Notes: generated by a model from the sequence alone, not told the origin. 64,000 bases of DNA from Brachionus manjavacas (GCA_019054805.1 JAHQIY010000006.1:4092001-4156000); one strand, 5' to 3'; positions 1 to 14,391 are shown, numbered from the stretch's first letter. Numbers and translations are program-made.

Positions 1-518
1 AGAATATATGCTCATTGTTTGTGATTCATGATTCGTGTTAAAATATCGGTTAGGAATGATGACCAGCTTATTATTGATGTTTAAAACTAGATAAAGAGGG
101 GTTAATTTTTTACGAATATACAAAAAATACTATAGGATTTTTAAATACATAGATTCCGAATCTAATGTAGAAACTGAAAAGTTTTGAGCTCCCGAAACTT
201 TAATATTTATATAATTAAAATGCCTAGTAAAATATTTTGACAAAAACTATTTTTTATGAATACATAAAAACAGAAATTGACTGAATTGACCGATTTGAAT
301 AAATACTTACCGTATATTTTAAAATGGCTGTTCATGTGAAATAAAAATTAAAATATATTAAGCATAATGACAATGCTTAGATGGCAAGATAAAATTAGCG
401 ATAAAATTAAAAAAAGATAAACTTTACAAAAGAGGGCTTGACTAGACCCAATTTTAAGATACAAGTTTAGAAGATTTAATTTATAAAAATTTAGAATTTG
501 AATCCAAAACGACCAAAA
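1..518. other. AT-rich 5' flank of the FTCD gene, no gene seen
   Basis: This is very A+T-rich sequence without an open frame of useful length. It must contain the FTCD promoter and 5' UTR, but I see no TATA box or initiator that I would defend. Confidence 0.6.
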
Positions 519-3355
519 ATGAGTGCTTTAGTCGAATGTGTTCCAAATTTTTCTGAAGGCCGATGCAAAGATGTTATCGACGCCATTTCAAATGCTATTT
601 CTCAAACGAAAGGCTGCTATCTATTAGATGTTGATCCTGGAACATCCACAAATCGAACAGTCTATACATTCGTTGGTGAGCCAGATGCTGTTATTAATGG
701 AGCTCTAGCAGCAGCACGAGTAGCTCACAATTTAATAGACATGCAGACTCAAAAAGGAGAGCATCCAAGAATAGGTTAAATAATTTAAAATCTTAAAAAT
801 TAAATATTCTTTCTATTGATTATTTTACAAGGCGCCATGGATGTTTGTCCATTCATTCCTATTAGAAATATAACGTAAGTTAAGCCTTTAAAGATTAACA
901 CTATAAAATTGCACAACAATTTTAAGAATCGAAGAATGTGCTGCAGTATCTAAAAAATTTGGTAAAATGCTCGGCGAAGAGTTGGATGTTCCAGTATTTT
1001 TATATGGTGAGTCGCAGTCACTGGAGTACAGAAAAGAGTTGTCAACTATTAGACAGGGTGAATATGAGGCTCTAGAAGAACGATTGAAGGATCCGAAAAT
1101 GAAACCAGACTTTGGTCCGGCTGAATTTAGACCAAAATATGGTGCATCATGTGTTGGTGCACGAAATTTTTTGATTGCTTATAACATTAATATTCTCGGC
1201 ACCAAAGAGCAGGCTCATAGAATAGCTTTGAACATTCGTGAACAAGGACGAAGTGAAAAAGAAGTAAAAAAATTTGTACATTCAAATTAAATCTTATTCT
1301 TTCAATTTAATTTATTTTAAATTCAATGATAAAAATTAAATTAAAATGAAACCCTTTAAAGGCGTAGATCAGACCCTAAGAGATCAATTTAAAGTTTTAT
1401 ACGATTTCCTAGTTTTTAGGGAAAAAAGTTCAGAAAAAAAACTCAACCTATCACTCCCGGAACGATAGGATGAATTTTTTCAATTCTCATTTTTTAATTA
1501 GAGATGACAAAAAAACTACCATAAACCTTTGCCCAGCATACTAGGAATAAACCTGAAATTTAACCGGAATTCTATATGGAATAGTTCGAAACCATGTCGA
1601 AACCATGTTAAAGTAATTTTTTTGAATTTTTTGAGAATTCCGGTTAAAATTAAGAAATGTTCTATTAATAAAAGCTAAATTTAACTAATGTTCTAATAAA
1701 TTTCTGACGTTTATTCCAGAATTAAAAAAAAAATTAAAAAAATGTAGAATTAAATTCGATTTGGTTTATAAGTCAAAATTAAGGATTCTTCCAATTTTTG
1801 AGTTTATTCTATGTGTAAAAAATGAAAAAAATTTTCAAAACTGCGTTGAAGCATCTTAAGTTTGATATTTTTTCTTGAATAAAATATTGCATACTTTTAT
1901 TTTGTAAGAATAAACTCAAAAATTTTTTTCAATCAAACTAAAATTACTTAAAATTTAATAATTTTAGAGCGTTTTTAATAATAATAATCACATAATTTTC
2001 ATATCGCTATTAATATGAAACTGTATTAAGTTTTGTAAAGATGATTAAAAATTCATAAAATTAGTTATTTCAAAGTACAATTAATCTTTTATTTTTGAGA
2101 AGAATTTCAAAAAAATATTTTTTTAAGATATTTCTCTCTGTTAATAATAATGAATGTTTTTCATACCTAAAAAAAATATCTTGATATATTATTAAGCCTG
2201 GACGATGCCAGAAAGTAAAAGGTATCGGCTGGTGGTTAGAAGAGGAGAACATGGCTCAAATTTCGATGAATTTAATCGATTTTAAGACAACAAATCTTCA
2301 CCATGTATTTGAGGAATGCGTAAAAGATGCAAAAGAGTTAAAATTAGCCACATGTGGCTCCCAAATTGTAGGCTTAATACCTTTAGAGTCCATTCTAATC
2401 GCTGCGGAATATTACATACAAACAGAAAATTTGATGATTCTTGAAGAAGAAAATAAAGTCAAATTGGTAATGAGTTTTAATTTTGATAAAATCCAATTGC
2501 TATATTATTGCTTTAAGGTGATTGAGCGTCTGGGTTTAAGTTCTATTACAAAATTTAACCCGAAAGAGAGAATTATAGAATACATAATAAAAGAACGTTT
2601 GGTAAATGAAGATGAAAGATATCAAAATTTGTCATTAAAGGATTTCACAAATTTAGTTGGTGCTCGATCAAGTTTACCAGGAGGTGGATGTGTTTCGGCT
2701 TTAGTCGGAGCACTCGGCTCCTCTTTGACTTGCATGTGCGCCTTATTGACTTATGGTAATAGAAAATATGAAATGTTAGATCCACATGTTCGTCAAGTTT
2801 TACCATCATTCTACAACTCTTATCATGAACTTTTAAAACTAGTTGATCAAGATGCACTAGCTTTCAATTCATATGTTGCTGCTAGACGCCTTCCAAGCAA
2901 AACACCTGAAGCACAAAAAATGTAAATTAATTGAAAACTTTAAATTATGAAATTAAATTTTTTTAAAGTAAAGGCGAAAAAATTGATAAAGCCTTATTTA
3001 GATGCATAGAAGTTCCGTACACGGTAATGAAAAGGTCTCATGAATTGTGGCCATTTTTGAGAAAACTGGCTACGATTTTCAATACCGAAACAAAATCAGA
3101 TCTCCAAGTAGGCGTGAAATGTTTAGAAACTGCCATATTTGGTGCGTATGCAAATGTGGAAATAAATCTTAAAGACACTGATTTATCAGATTCAAAAGTA
3201 CTCAATTGTTTCTAGCTCATTTGTTTCTATTCTTAAAATCTTTGATTTTTTTTCTAATTTAGCTGGCAGACTTGAGTGCTGACGCAAAAAGAATTCTTAC
3301 TGAAAGCAAGAAAGAAGCTGAGGAAATATTGAATATTATCAATGAACGAAATTAA
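519..3355 (+). CDS. FTCD: Formimidoyltransferase-cyclodeaminase (7 exons)
   Basis: Bifunctional folate enzyme of histidine breakdown. It moves the formimino group from formiminoglutamate to tetrahydrofolate, then deaminates and cyclises it. I read exons 519-774, 832-874, 927-1263, 2197-2466, 2518-2921, 2969-3197 and 3263-3355; all phases join and give 543 residues, against 541 in human. The ATG at 519 gives the family N-terminus [14 protein letters not shown]; an in-frame TTG at 498 is ignored. The transferase half carries GEHPRIG (the catalytic His is residue 82 by family alignment) and [20 protein letters not shown]. The cyclodeaminase half starts near [12 protein letters not shown] and has PKERIIEY and [10 protein letters not shown]. 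Five of the six introns are 46-65 nt (57, 52, 51, 47 and 65 nt); the third is 933 nt. The fourth (51 nt) is a multiple of three and free of stops. The gene runs tail to tail with RHO. Confidence 0.95.
1544..1717. repeat. Nested inverted repeat in FTCD intron 3
   Basis: The inner arms are TTTAACCGGAATTCT (1559-1573) and its exact reverse complement (1634-1648). Outer arms lie at 1544-1561 and 1698-1717 and match apart from a short gap. The whole 174 bp can fold back on itself. It may be a small degraded foldback element. The rest of the 933-nt intron holds nothing I recognise. Confidence 0.6.
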
Positions 3356-3634
3356 AATAAGAATTTTTTTATTTCCTAACAAATAAGCTAACTTAAGCTA
3401 AAACACACAGATTAAAATTTTTTAATAAACTTAAATCAAGTTATTTTTTATTTAATTGAACTAAAAAATAAAAAAAACAAGTTTTGAATTTTTTTATTTT
3501 TAAATAAAAAAAAGTCGAATGATAAATTAATGTACAAGTTGAATTTTTTTTTCAATTTTTTAAAACAAATTTTTTTGAAAAAAGAATTTAATTATTAAAA
3601 TGGATTTAAAATTAAAAAATATTTTAATTTTTAT
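3356..3634. other. Tail-to-tail 3' region between FTCD and RHO
   Basis: This 279-bp A/T-rich spacer separates two convergent stop codons. It must hold both 3' UTRs and poly(A) sites. Several AATAAA-like words occur on both strands, and none stands out. Confidence 0.6.
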
Positions 3635-4294
<660 letters not shown>

Positions 4295-7200
4295 TTAATA
4301 TTTAGAGTAACAATTGACAAGATAATTTTTAATTTATAAAAAAAAATGCAATTTTCTAATTTATTAGTTGGGTTTATGTTAATTTTATCTTTAGCAATGA
4401 TTTTTAAAAAATGACTTGACCATTTTTTTCTTATAAAATTTAAATGAAGCTAATTTGGTAAGTCTTTTTTTTTAATTCTAGAAACAAATTCAATATAGCT
4501 TTAGCATTTATTTTGTTTTTTGTTGAGTTTATCCAGAATCTTTTACTAATCCATTAGATAATCGAAAGCATAGGGTTCTATCATCGATGCCATCATAAAT
4601 AATGCTAACCTTTCTAAAAAAAATGAAATCAACGCAACCTAGAACTCATGAAAAAAAAGCAATTAAATTATAATTATGTTAAATCTTGGTTTTAAATACC
4701 TCAGTAAAAATGATTAATTTCAAATGATTCAAATAATTATATTCATTTTATTCAAGTTTATATAGAAATTAACTATTTGATTAAAAATCAAAAACTTATA
4801 CTTATGATTTGAAATTTAATTTGATTTTGTTTTAAAAAAAAAAATTGTCGATTTTCTAATCAAAAAATAAAATCTAGTCTGATTTTTGATTAATTAAATT
4901 AGAAATCCCAGTCTCTAAACTAATAATAAATTAAAAAATTATAGATTAAAAAATTTAAGAAAAAAGAAATTCTTATCTAAAATAATTGCTAATTCTTCTA
5001 AAGGCTTCAAATTGCAGAAAATTATCGAAAAAATCTTCAAATAATTACTAAATGTATTTTCGAGTATTGTTTTTATGGTAAAAATTTCTGTTCAATTAGT
5101 AGAAATTTATCAGACCATACTCAATTCAAAACAAAAAAAACAAAAAATCAAATTAATTTTATCAGTAATCAATATCTTCTAAACTTACCAAATACCATTA
5201 AATTGCTTTCATAAACTATCGCTTAAGACTATAATGAAAATCTTAGAGATAATATAACAAAATGACTTATCCTAGAAAGATTAGTTTTTATTTTAAGATC
5301 CTTTAATCTAGGAATATTTAATAAATTTTTTTAAACAAGATAAAATATTCCTTTTTTAAGATTCTGTATTATAAAAATCCTTTTGAATCTTGTTTTCTTT
5401 AGTAAAAAAAAGATTTCAATACCGACTGTTTAGTTCGGCTACTTTATCTCTTGAAACCTAGATTGCTTTTTAAATATTTATTTTTGAAAATTATCTAATC
5501 TCAAAAAAATATTGTCATACATTAATAAAGGTTTAGCTACCTATTTGAAAATTAATATTGATATCGTGTTCAAGTTACAAGAAGACTATTGATTTTTTGG
5601 ATCTGATGAATCAAAGTTATAAAGACGAGTAGGGTTTCTTAGCCTGAAAGAGAGTTGATTAGAAGAGCATAAATATTTGTTTTTTTCTAATTCGGGATTT
5701 TTTTATTATGGCAGATACAATTTTAGTTAGAATTTATCTTAATTTGATAAAAAAAAATAATGAATTAACCTTTTTAGATTAGAGAATCGTCTTTAAACAC
5801 GAAAACAATTTCTGATAAAGATTAAATTTAAAATCAATCCATGAATTATTATTTACGCAATCAGTTACATATTTTAAGAGATTTTCGAGTAATTTATAAT
5901 CGATTTTAATTTCCTGAGAGCAAAATATTAGATATTTTTTTGCTAAATAGAATTAAAGACCTAAGAGCTATTTTTGTGCTCAAATATTTTAGCATTATCT
6001 AATAATTGTCTATTAAGATATAAAGCTTAGTTAAACTTTTTTCATTTGAAAAATTACATTTAATTTGCTTAGGAAATGAAAAAATGGAAAAAAATTTCCT
6101 TAATCTCTTTTTCGTCAAAATTGAAATAATAAAAAACTTTTCTATAACTAATTACTGTATTCTTTGGATAAACTTATTCCTAAAATTAGTTTTAATTTAA
6201 GTAAATATCATGGATTTTATTCAAAAATTATTTAGAATCTCATTCAATGTTATTAAAAATTCTATAGGTGTTTAGCGTGCATTCTAATAAATATGTTTCT
6301 TAATAGTGGCTGAAATTTTTGACTTCTTCAATTTTAAAAATTACTTACTGCTAATATTTATTATATAATATTAACATAAAAAAGTACTTTTAAATTTAGA
6401 TACATAATAGATTCAAAGAAGAATTTAAAGATACAGAATTAAAGTATCCAAATGTAGATGTTTTTGAGTTCTGATTGATTTAATAGAGGCATTCAACTTA
6501 AGTTAATCAATTCTATGAAATATCTGGAAAAAATTTGTTCAGGGTGATTAAGAATGAAATCCGAATAAATATTTGAAATGCTTTTAGAGAATTTTCATAG
6601 AAAACACTATCATTTGCATTTTAATTTAATTATTTGCAATTATCTTACATTTAAATTGAAAAAACTTAGATCAAAGTCTAAAAAATTTCCATTTTTAAAA
6701 AATTCATTAAAGAAAATCAAGCTTAAAAATTACAAATGCTTAATTAAGCCTTAATCAAAAATTAATTCAAACCTAATTTATTCAAATAAGAATTTTAAAT
6801 ACCACATTGATTTCTCGAGTTTATTTTAAATGAAAAACTTTTTTAATAATTATCAATTATAAAATTTGTTAGATTTTCAAATAAAATTATTCTTTTATTT
6901 ACTAAATTTTTGAGCATTGACTTTCATTTAAAATTGAATTTTACCCAATTTAAAAAAATAACTACTGATCTACAATTAATATTTTTGATTAATAGAGTTA
7001 CTTAGAACCTTTTACCGGAAATATAATCAATCAAAAGGAGAGATTTTATCTTACTAATCTATCAAATATTAAAAGTAATTATTGATAAGAATTGGAAAAA
7101 GCTCGTCAAAATTTTCTTTTTCTTCGGTCATTATTTTTATTTAAACAATTAAATAGACTTTAGTTTTGAAAATTAACAATAGTTAGGAATATATTTTTAA

Positions 7201-8188
7201 ATTGATTTTTATCAAAAGATGATTGATTATATTAAAAATCGATTTTTCATCATAAATTTTAATGAAACATACTCAAACAAATAAAAATAAATTCTATAAA
7301 TAAAAGACGCTGGAGATTTATTAGTTTAAAGAAAATATTTTTACAAAGGTGGCGTTCTAAACATCTAATATTATGGACTAATTATTATCATATCTCATAT
7401 TTAAACCTCTGCCAATGCTGAATTAGTTTTAAATTTATAAAAGTAGATATTAATTTTGAATAAAAAAATATCTTGAATAGCTTGAAAAATACAGCAAAGA
7501 ATGATTTTGTTTTGATTACCATCCTTAACTTACTATCATCTAAATTCTAATCCAAATAAAAATAAATCAAACAACGCTTTTATTTTTTATCAATTAATAA
7601 ATTTCTAATACTGTTGTCGATTAGTTAGAAAAAAATTAAAAATTCTTGAAAAGTTTTTAAAAGAATTTTTAACTATTGCTTTTATTTTAGCGCAAAATTC
7701 GAATAAAAAACTATTTTATACTTAGATTTTTAAAATAATTTAGCGAAACATTTTTTTAATTAAGCAAAAAAAAATTCCAAAAAAATTTCAAGAGAAAAAA
7801 TTATCAATTCTTATCATGAATAATTAATTTATTTGTTTTATTTACTCATCAAATTAGCTTAATTTGATTAAGGAAAAATTTTATTTTTTGAGAAAAAACA
7901 AAAATAGATGACTTATAATAAACCTTATTATCTTATTATTATTTTATTTTATTTTTTTGAATTTTTTTAAACTTCTGAAATATTATTTTGAAATCAAAAT
8001 TCATTATTTATCATCATAAAAACTAGATTTATTTAATTTTAAAACCTTTTCCCTATTTTAAAACCGTTCCGCAAATGCAACAAAGTTCATTAAACATTGT
8101 TGCATTTATTGTTCAATTCAGCTAAGCACGTGCAAAACTCTGCAAAATGCCCTAGACTAAAAATAAATGGGATTTTATGTATTAAAAA

Positions 8189-8383
8189 TAGGGGTGGGGA
8201 ACCGGTTCGATTTTTGAATTATAAAAGAGAATTATAAAAGATTTTTGAAAGTTAAATTTTATTACTTCATTAATTAAATTTTTTAATTTAAACGGGTATT
8301 AAAAATTAAATTCAGATATAAAAAATTTGATTTTGTTTAATATACTGTTATTTAATTTTCCACAAACAGGTTTCCCATTCCTA
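8189..8383. mobile_element. Possible small hAT-type MITE
   Basis: The left end TAGGGGTGGGGAACCGGTT is mirrored, imperfectly, by the right end, whose reverse complement reads TAGGAATGGGAAACCTGTT. Such ends resemble hAT termini. The flanking 8-mers, ATTAAAAA (8181-8188) and ATTAAATT (8384-8391), agree at six of eight positions and could be an old target duplication. The 195-bp interior does not code. Confidence 0.42.
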
Positions 8384-9677
8384 ATTAAATTGGTGACTAA
8401 AAGTAACTTAAAGTAAATTGGTGTTTAAGTTACAGAGTATATTCTATGAACAAGCTATGTATTTAGGTTCAACAATGTTTATTGCACAAAGTTGCTTTTA
8501 AAGAAACAAATTTTAAAATACAGCAATTAAAATGAAACTTTAAATTTGTCCTGTTCTTGTTAGAACAAATTTTACAAAAGCCAAATTGAACGTCTTCTTT
8601 AACAAATTTTTTAAAAATTAGAAATAAATCAAAAAAAAATCATAGTTATATACATTATTTTAACTTTAGCAGTTAGGAAAATTAAACTTCCAATATTTTC
8701 TGATTTAATAAACCAATTTAAATTATCTTTTAAAATTTGGTATATAATTTTTGATTTGATGATTTTAGGATTCTCTGGTTTTAAAAAAAAATAATGTGAA
8801 TAAAAAATTGATTTTTACAAAACAAACAATAAAACGTAGCATAACAAATTACAATCATTTTTAAAGAAATAATTTTAAAAAGAATAAAAACTAAATTAAT
8901 ATAAATAATTAAAATTTTTGCGAAATAAAAATTTTAAATTACAGTATCTAAATTATCTGTATTCGAAAAATAAACTACCACCGTAAGTCATCTTATTTAG
9001 CATAGTCTTTAACAATTTTTAATAGAACATTAAAAGTAAAGCATAATAAGAGGAAGATGTTTAGTGGAAAAATTTGACTCATTAAATTGGAATCATTAAT
9101 GAAGCATTATAAATTTAGGTTAATATTAAGAGGGCTTATTTAAGTCAGGATTCAAATAACCTGAAAAGTTCCACTAATCAGCAAATTTAAGGCAAAATAA
9201 GTAAACAAACAAAGAAATGCATATTGCTTTTGATATTTGATTTTGATCAAGTAGATTAATTAAACTAAAAATAAATAATATTTACTTAAAATTTGATAAC
9301 TTAGCACACAAAATGCAAATTTTTAGCTAACAAATTAATGTGGAATCATGAATGGCTAACTTCTAATTGGAGTTAAAATTCAAATTTTATTCAAAAGCTT
9401 CGTAATAATTAATTCAGGCTTTTAAAAAAAATCATGATTTTATTTTAAGTTAAAATTCACTTCACTTCTATTTTAAAGTTAATTTTTTTTAATTTAGAAT
9501 TTAACAGTTAAATTTAGAATGCTTTTTTTTAAAGATAAAAATTTTAGCAAAAATCAAATCATCAAATTTTTGGGTTTTTGCAAGACAAAAATTGAGGCAT
9601 GTCAAAATACCTTGTTTTACGAGAGCAGTCTCCTAAAGTCTTTGCCAGAATAGAATCCAGATGCTGATAGAATGAGG

Positions 9678-9736
9678 CACCAAATGCCAAAGATTTCCAT
9701 TTTTCTAATGGCTAGAAGGCTTGGTTGGCATTTGTG
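9678..9736. repeat. Short inverted repeat (hairpin)
   Basis: CACCAAATGCCAA (9678-9690) pairs with TTGGCATTTGTG (9725-9736), with one bulge. A second inner pairing is CCATT/AATGG. The transcript would fold into a roughly 60-nt hairpin with a large internal loop. I do not recognise a known microRNA. Confidence 0.35.
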
Positions 9737-10800
9737 ATTAATTTTAAGCTTTCAAAGTCAAGTAAAATGCAAATAATCAAACCGATAGGCAATTAATCAA
9801 ACTATGATTAAATTAATTAAATTTATTTTAGGAAAAAAAAGATAAAACAAATAAAAATAGTTTCGATCTGAAGATCTGTGAGCGCTGATTTTTCATAAAT
9901 ATTTGCTAAAGAAAAAATCAATTTTAAATAAAAAAAATAATAAAAAAAAGCTTTTATTGGGCTTGTTGTAAAAGTTTGAAGGCGTCAGTGTTGGTGGAAG
10001 TTGTTCATAATTATTGAATTAAATCACGAACCAACGAACACCCTTTTGGATGATAGCACAGCTGTCAAACTCAGCATTATCTTTGTTTAGGTCTTAGAAA
10101 TTTTATTTTAGAGCAATCATAATTTAATCAATAAGACTGGGATGAAAATTATAATTGGAAGAGTGAGAGGTAGCGAAAATATGGAGAATGCGGAAAGAAT
10201 TCTAAATTATTTCATTTATTTTGTGTACAAAGATCAAACAAACGGGAGATTTTAATTGAATTCATAATTTTGCAAAAAGAAGCCGATTGCAAGCAAACAT
10301 TGAAATTTTGTTGTTTGTTCGCCTCGATAAATATAAATCTGGCAAGACCTTAACTACCGAAATATTATTATCAGTTGTTTATTATGCTCATTGCTGATTA
10401 TTCGTCGTTGCTTTTCTTTGCCGAATTTATTTCTTTCGCCTGGCTTAGATAAAAAATTTCAAAAATTATAATAAAAATTCTGAAAGTCTGCCAATTCTAG
10501 CAATTCTCTCAAGCTAAAATTCGATTTGATCGATAGTTATTATGATTATGTTTATTAGAATTTTTATTATTATTGCTTTCGATTCTGCTACTGCCAGTGC
10601 TGTTGCCGCTACTGCTCGATAATTGCAAAAATGAATAAAATATTATGAATAAACACCAAGTATAATGATTTGAAAGAAACGAAATTGAAAAAATTAGTTA
10701 TAGAAAAAGATCGAAGAAGAGAATGAAAAACTTTGAATTTTTAATGAAAAAAAACGTAGCTTAGTCAAGATCTTAATTTAATAAAAGTGGCAATCATTTT

Positions 10801-10918
10801 TTAATAGATTTGATTTTTAACTTTTTTAGCTTTTGCGTCAAGCGTCCATTTTGCATCTTCTAATTTTTTCTTTTCTAGATCTAAGACAAAAGCGTTTGCC
10901 GAACAATGATCGATCAAT
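10801..10918 (-). CDS. Possible terminal exon of an unidentified minus-strand gene
   Basis: On the minus strand the acceptor-like sequence TTTTTGTTTAG ends at 10919. It is followed by an open frame of about 38 codons (HCSANAFVLDLEKKKLED, then KWTLDAKAKKVKNQ) ending in TAA at 10801-10803. The composition is protein-like, helical and lysine-rich, unlike the surrounding A/T sequence. I could not join it to an upstream exon before Galpha-o exon 1. A second low-complexity open stretch on the same strand lies near 10502-10623 (Ser/Asn-rich in one frame). I do not recognise the family; chance is possible. Confidence 0.3.
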
Positions 10919-11117
10919 CTAAACAAAAATTCGAATTTTAATCCAGCAATTTAAAAGTGTTGCGTTTATGTAAAATTTGATCGACAATTTTTAAGACAAT
11001 TAAAAACAAAAAACTTTTTTTTATTTCAAATTTAAACAAGTATTAAAATTTGTCCCGATCACATCATTCAAAATTCTATCGATAAAAGTGAAAAAAATTA
11101 AGTTCAGTGTAAAAATA

Positions 11118-13309
11118 ATGGGATGTGCAACCAGTGCTGAGGAAAAGAGAGCCCAAGAAGTATGAAATTGTGTGAAGAGTGTAGGCCAACTTTTCTAATT
11201 TATTTTTTTCAATTTTTAGTATAGCCGAAGGTTGGACAAACAATTGAAAGAAGATGCGGAACGGGCGGCCAAGGATGTTAAACTACTACTTTTAGGTAAG
11301 ATCAACTAGCACTTGAAGTAAATGCCATTTTTGAAGCAAAAACTAATTTTAAATCGTTAGATTTATTTTCATTAAAGTAATATTATTTAGACATAATTTT
11401 TAAATAATTGAAATTGTAAGATCAGTATTTGATGTTTTTTTTACTATTATCACTGCTTGATTATTTAAGTAGAATTACAGAAAGTGAATTTTGTTAAAAA
11501 AATTCAATTCAAATGAAAAGTTAATTGAATTTTGGAAAATTTTCTGATCACCGATCACCGAGACCAGAGTTTTTTTCCATTAACGTTTGTTTTGAATTTA
11601 GCAAAAAAATTGCCAAATAATGGTCTAGTTAAAAATTTCTCTAAAATTTTACACTTTTTACTTCGATTTTTAATTCGATTGCTTTTTTTTTAAATAAAAG
11701 GAAATCAGCAGAATATTTTTATTTACTTTTAGAGTCATTCGTTCATTCTTTTTTCAATATTTATCTTGCAAAATTTTTGAACGATCACAGATATAAAATT
11801 TCCACTTAAAAAATATTTTTATTTTTTCAAAATGAATCACCAAAAAGAGAATCACAATTAGAATCCGATTCAAAAAAAAACAAAGTGAACTCTTTTATCA
11901 TTTTTTTTCGAGTTATTATCATCCGATCCATGTTATGACAATTATTTATTTATTTTAGAAAAAAAATTAAATTTACCTTATTTTCTATTAATTGTGCCCA
12001 ATGTTTGTCTTTCTCTTTGTCCAAAATTAAGCTAAATTAAAAAAAAAAACAATATCCTAATTATTAAGCCTTATTCGAATTCTTGAATCTATTCTAAAAA
12101 TTCAATTTTTTTAGAATTAAACTAAGCAATTGACACTAAAAAAGATGAACAGTGGACTATAGTAATAAAAGATAAGATAAGTCTAAAATAATATTAAAAA
12201 AATTGTTATAACGTGGTTCGGATAGCAAAAACTCGAAAAAATGACAGAAGAAGAAAGAAGTTCACCCAAGTTCTAAGAGAAGTAGGCAAGAGTGTATGCT
12301 AGTTAAAAAGACTAAGTGTGTGATTTTAAAAATTAAAATATTTGTCTAAACAGGTGCTGGTGAATCAGGAAAATCGACAATTGTAAAACAAATGAAAATT
12401 ATTCATCAAGATGGTTACTCAAAAGAAGACTTTGTACAGTATAGGCCAGTTGTTTACTCAAATACAATTCAATCGCTTGGTGCAATCATCAGAGCAATGA
12501 GCATGCTAAATATTCAGTTTTCAGATGTTGATCGTTTAGAACGAGAGCTCGATGTGGCTAGAGTGTTGGAAGTTATTCAAAGGATGAAGGACACTGAGCC
12601 CTTTGACGCCCAGCTTCTGGCATGCATGAAGCGACTGTGGTCAGATCCGAACGTTCAAGCTTGTTTTATGCGTTCAAATGAGTATCAATTGAACGATTCG
12701 GCACAGTATTTTCTGGACCAATTGGACCGGATCGGTTCACCAGACTTTTTGCCATGCGAACAAGATATCCTGCGCACTAGAGTAAAGACTACTGGCATAG
12801 TCGAAATAAATTTTTCTTTTAAAAATTTAAATTTCCGCTTGTTCGATGTTGGTGGCCAGCGGTCAGAGCGCAAAAAGTGGATTCACTGCTTCGAAGATGT
12901 TACCGCAATTATATTTTGTGTAGCGCTAAGCGAGTATGATCAGGTCTTGTACGAAGATGAGTCTACAAATCGAATGCACGAAAGCTTACGCTTATTCGAT
13001 TCGATTTGTAATAACAAATGGTTTGTTAACACGTCAATTATCCTTTTTTTGAACAAAAAAGACCTTTTCCAAGATAAGATAAAACGCAGTCCTCTAACGA
13101 TATGCTTTCCGGAATACACCGGACCAAACGAATTTGACTCGGCCGCTGAGTACATTCAGGCGCAATTTGTTGCCAAAAATAAATCAACTGCTAAAGAAAT
13201 TTATTGTCATTTGACATGTGCCACTGATACACAAAACGTTCAATTTGTATTCGATGCTGTTACAGATGTAATAATTACAATTAATCTAAAGGGATGTGGT
13301 CTTTACTAG
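11118..13309 (+). CDS. GNAO1: Heterotrimeric G protein alpha subunit, Go class (3 exons)
   Basis: Membrane-anchored GTPase that relays Gi/o-coupled receptor signals. Exons 11118-11159, 11220-11295 and 12354-13309 give 357 residues (human Galpha-o 354). The N-terminus [10 protein letters not shown] has Gly2 for myristoylation and Cys3 for palmitoylation. [18 protein letters not shown] (switch I), [18 protein letters not shown] (switch II), NKKDL and TCATDT are all intact. The last residues GCGLY, with Cys four from the end, are the Go signature and the pertussis toxin ADP-ribosylation site; Gi subunits end in CGLF. Intron 1 is 60 nt, intron 2 about 1.06 kb, and the remaining 318 codons are one exon. 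It is the natural partner class for the GPCR at 40.4 kb, although their linkage is probably coincidental. Confidence 0.96.
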
Positions 13310-14062
13310 CCTTAGAAAATATCAATCAAAACTTAAAATGCAAATTTGTACCAATTGGACAGAAAAGGAAAATTGGAGAATGTGTTTGCATTTTCCTTTA
13401 AATTTTTATAAAATAATTTTTCGGTTTTGTTTTTACTCATTTAAATGTTTTTTATTATCAGCAACTAGCGCTAATTTTCACTTCACAATAACTAAATTTT
13501 AAAACTAGACAAAGTAATTTTTGTACTAATTGAATCAGATACAAAGCAATTCAGCAAAAATACAAGTTTAGATAAACTGGAGTTTTTTTTTCCAAAGATA
13601 TCTTGAAATTAATAGTGGTGAAGATTTTATTTTTTGTATAATTTTGCTTAAACTTTTAAGAGTCTTACAGTGATTGACAATCTTCAATTTCTCATATTTT
13701 TTCTTGATTAATTTATGGAATTTAAGATGTATCTTTTATTTTTGTAAATATAATGATTATCAAAAACTTTATTTCAGAATTTATATCCTTTTTTTTTTTA
13801 AAAAATGGAAAATTCAAAATCTAATTTGAATAACTAAAATTTTATTTAAAAGCTAAATTAAAAATAATAAAATAAATGTTAAAACATGTTTTTTTTAATT
13901 TATTAAAATAGTTACATATATTACAAGCTGCATCAATACTTTGACAAACCATCTTTATACAGTCAGGATTTTGCGAAATTCGATTCGGTAAAAAGAATTG
14001 ATCCAAGTCTTGAAACATTATAGTACATCGTTGGCTAGGGTTTTGTGAAATTAAGTACAAAT

Positions 14063-14391
14063 TGATAAAAAGAACAGAAAAAAATGTAAAAATATTGAAT
14101 ATTTTTTTTCTTAAGGTTTAAAATTAATTAGTTGTGAGTGCAGCAAGGTGAAACATTCAAAGTTGCATCAGATATCAAGGTCTGCTTAATAAGCTGAGTT
14201 TAGCAGAAATTAAATTTCAATTTAATCAAGCGAAGTGCATTTTGAAGAGATTCTGCACACCATTAGCAGACTTTTACAGTTGATGCAACTTCGAATGTTG
14301 CACCATGCTGCATTCACAAATAATTAATTTTAAACCTTTAGAAAAAAAGTTATTCAATATTTTTACATTTTTTTCTGTTATTTTTTTACTG
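14063..14391. repeat. Foldback (long inverted repeat) element
   Basis: About 120-130 bp at 14063-14190 is repeated in reverse orientation at about 14260-14391, with scattered mismatches. Both arms contain AACAGAAAAAAATGTAAAAA, the word GGTTTAAAATTAATT and a copy resembling GTTGCATCA. The centre keeps pairing (GTCTGC with GCAGAC, GCAGAA with TTCTGC). This looks like a foldback MITE. No clean target duplication could be defined. Confidence 0.65.

Noticed and set aside
498-518. Seven extra N-terminal codons for FTCD
   Set aside because: The frame begins with TTG. The ATG at 519 reproduces the family N-terminus.
2070-2252. 60-codon minus-strand frame
   Set aside because: It lies across the exon 4 acceptor and start of FTCD exon 4, with no homology.
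12940-13155. Minus-strand frame within Galpha-o
   Set aside because: Shadow of a well-conserved exon.
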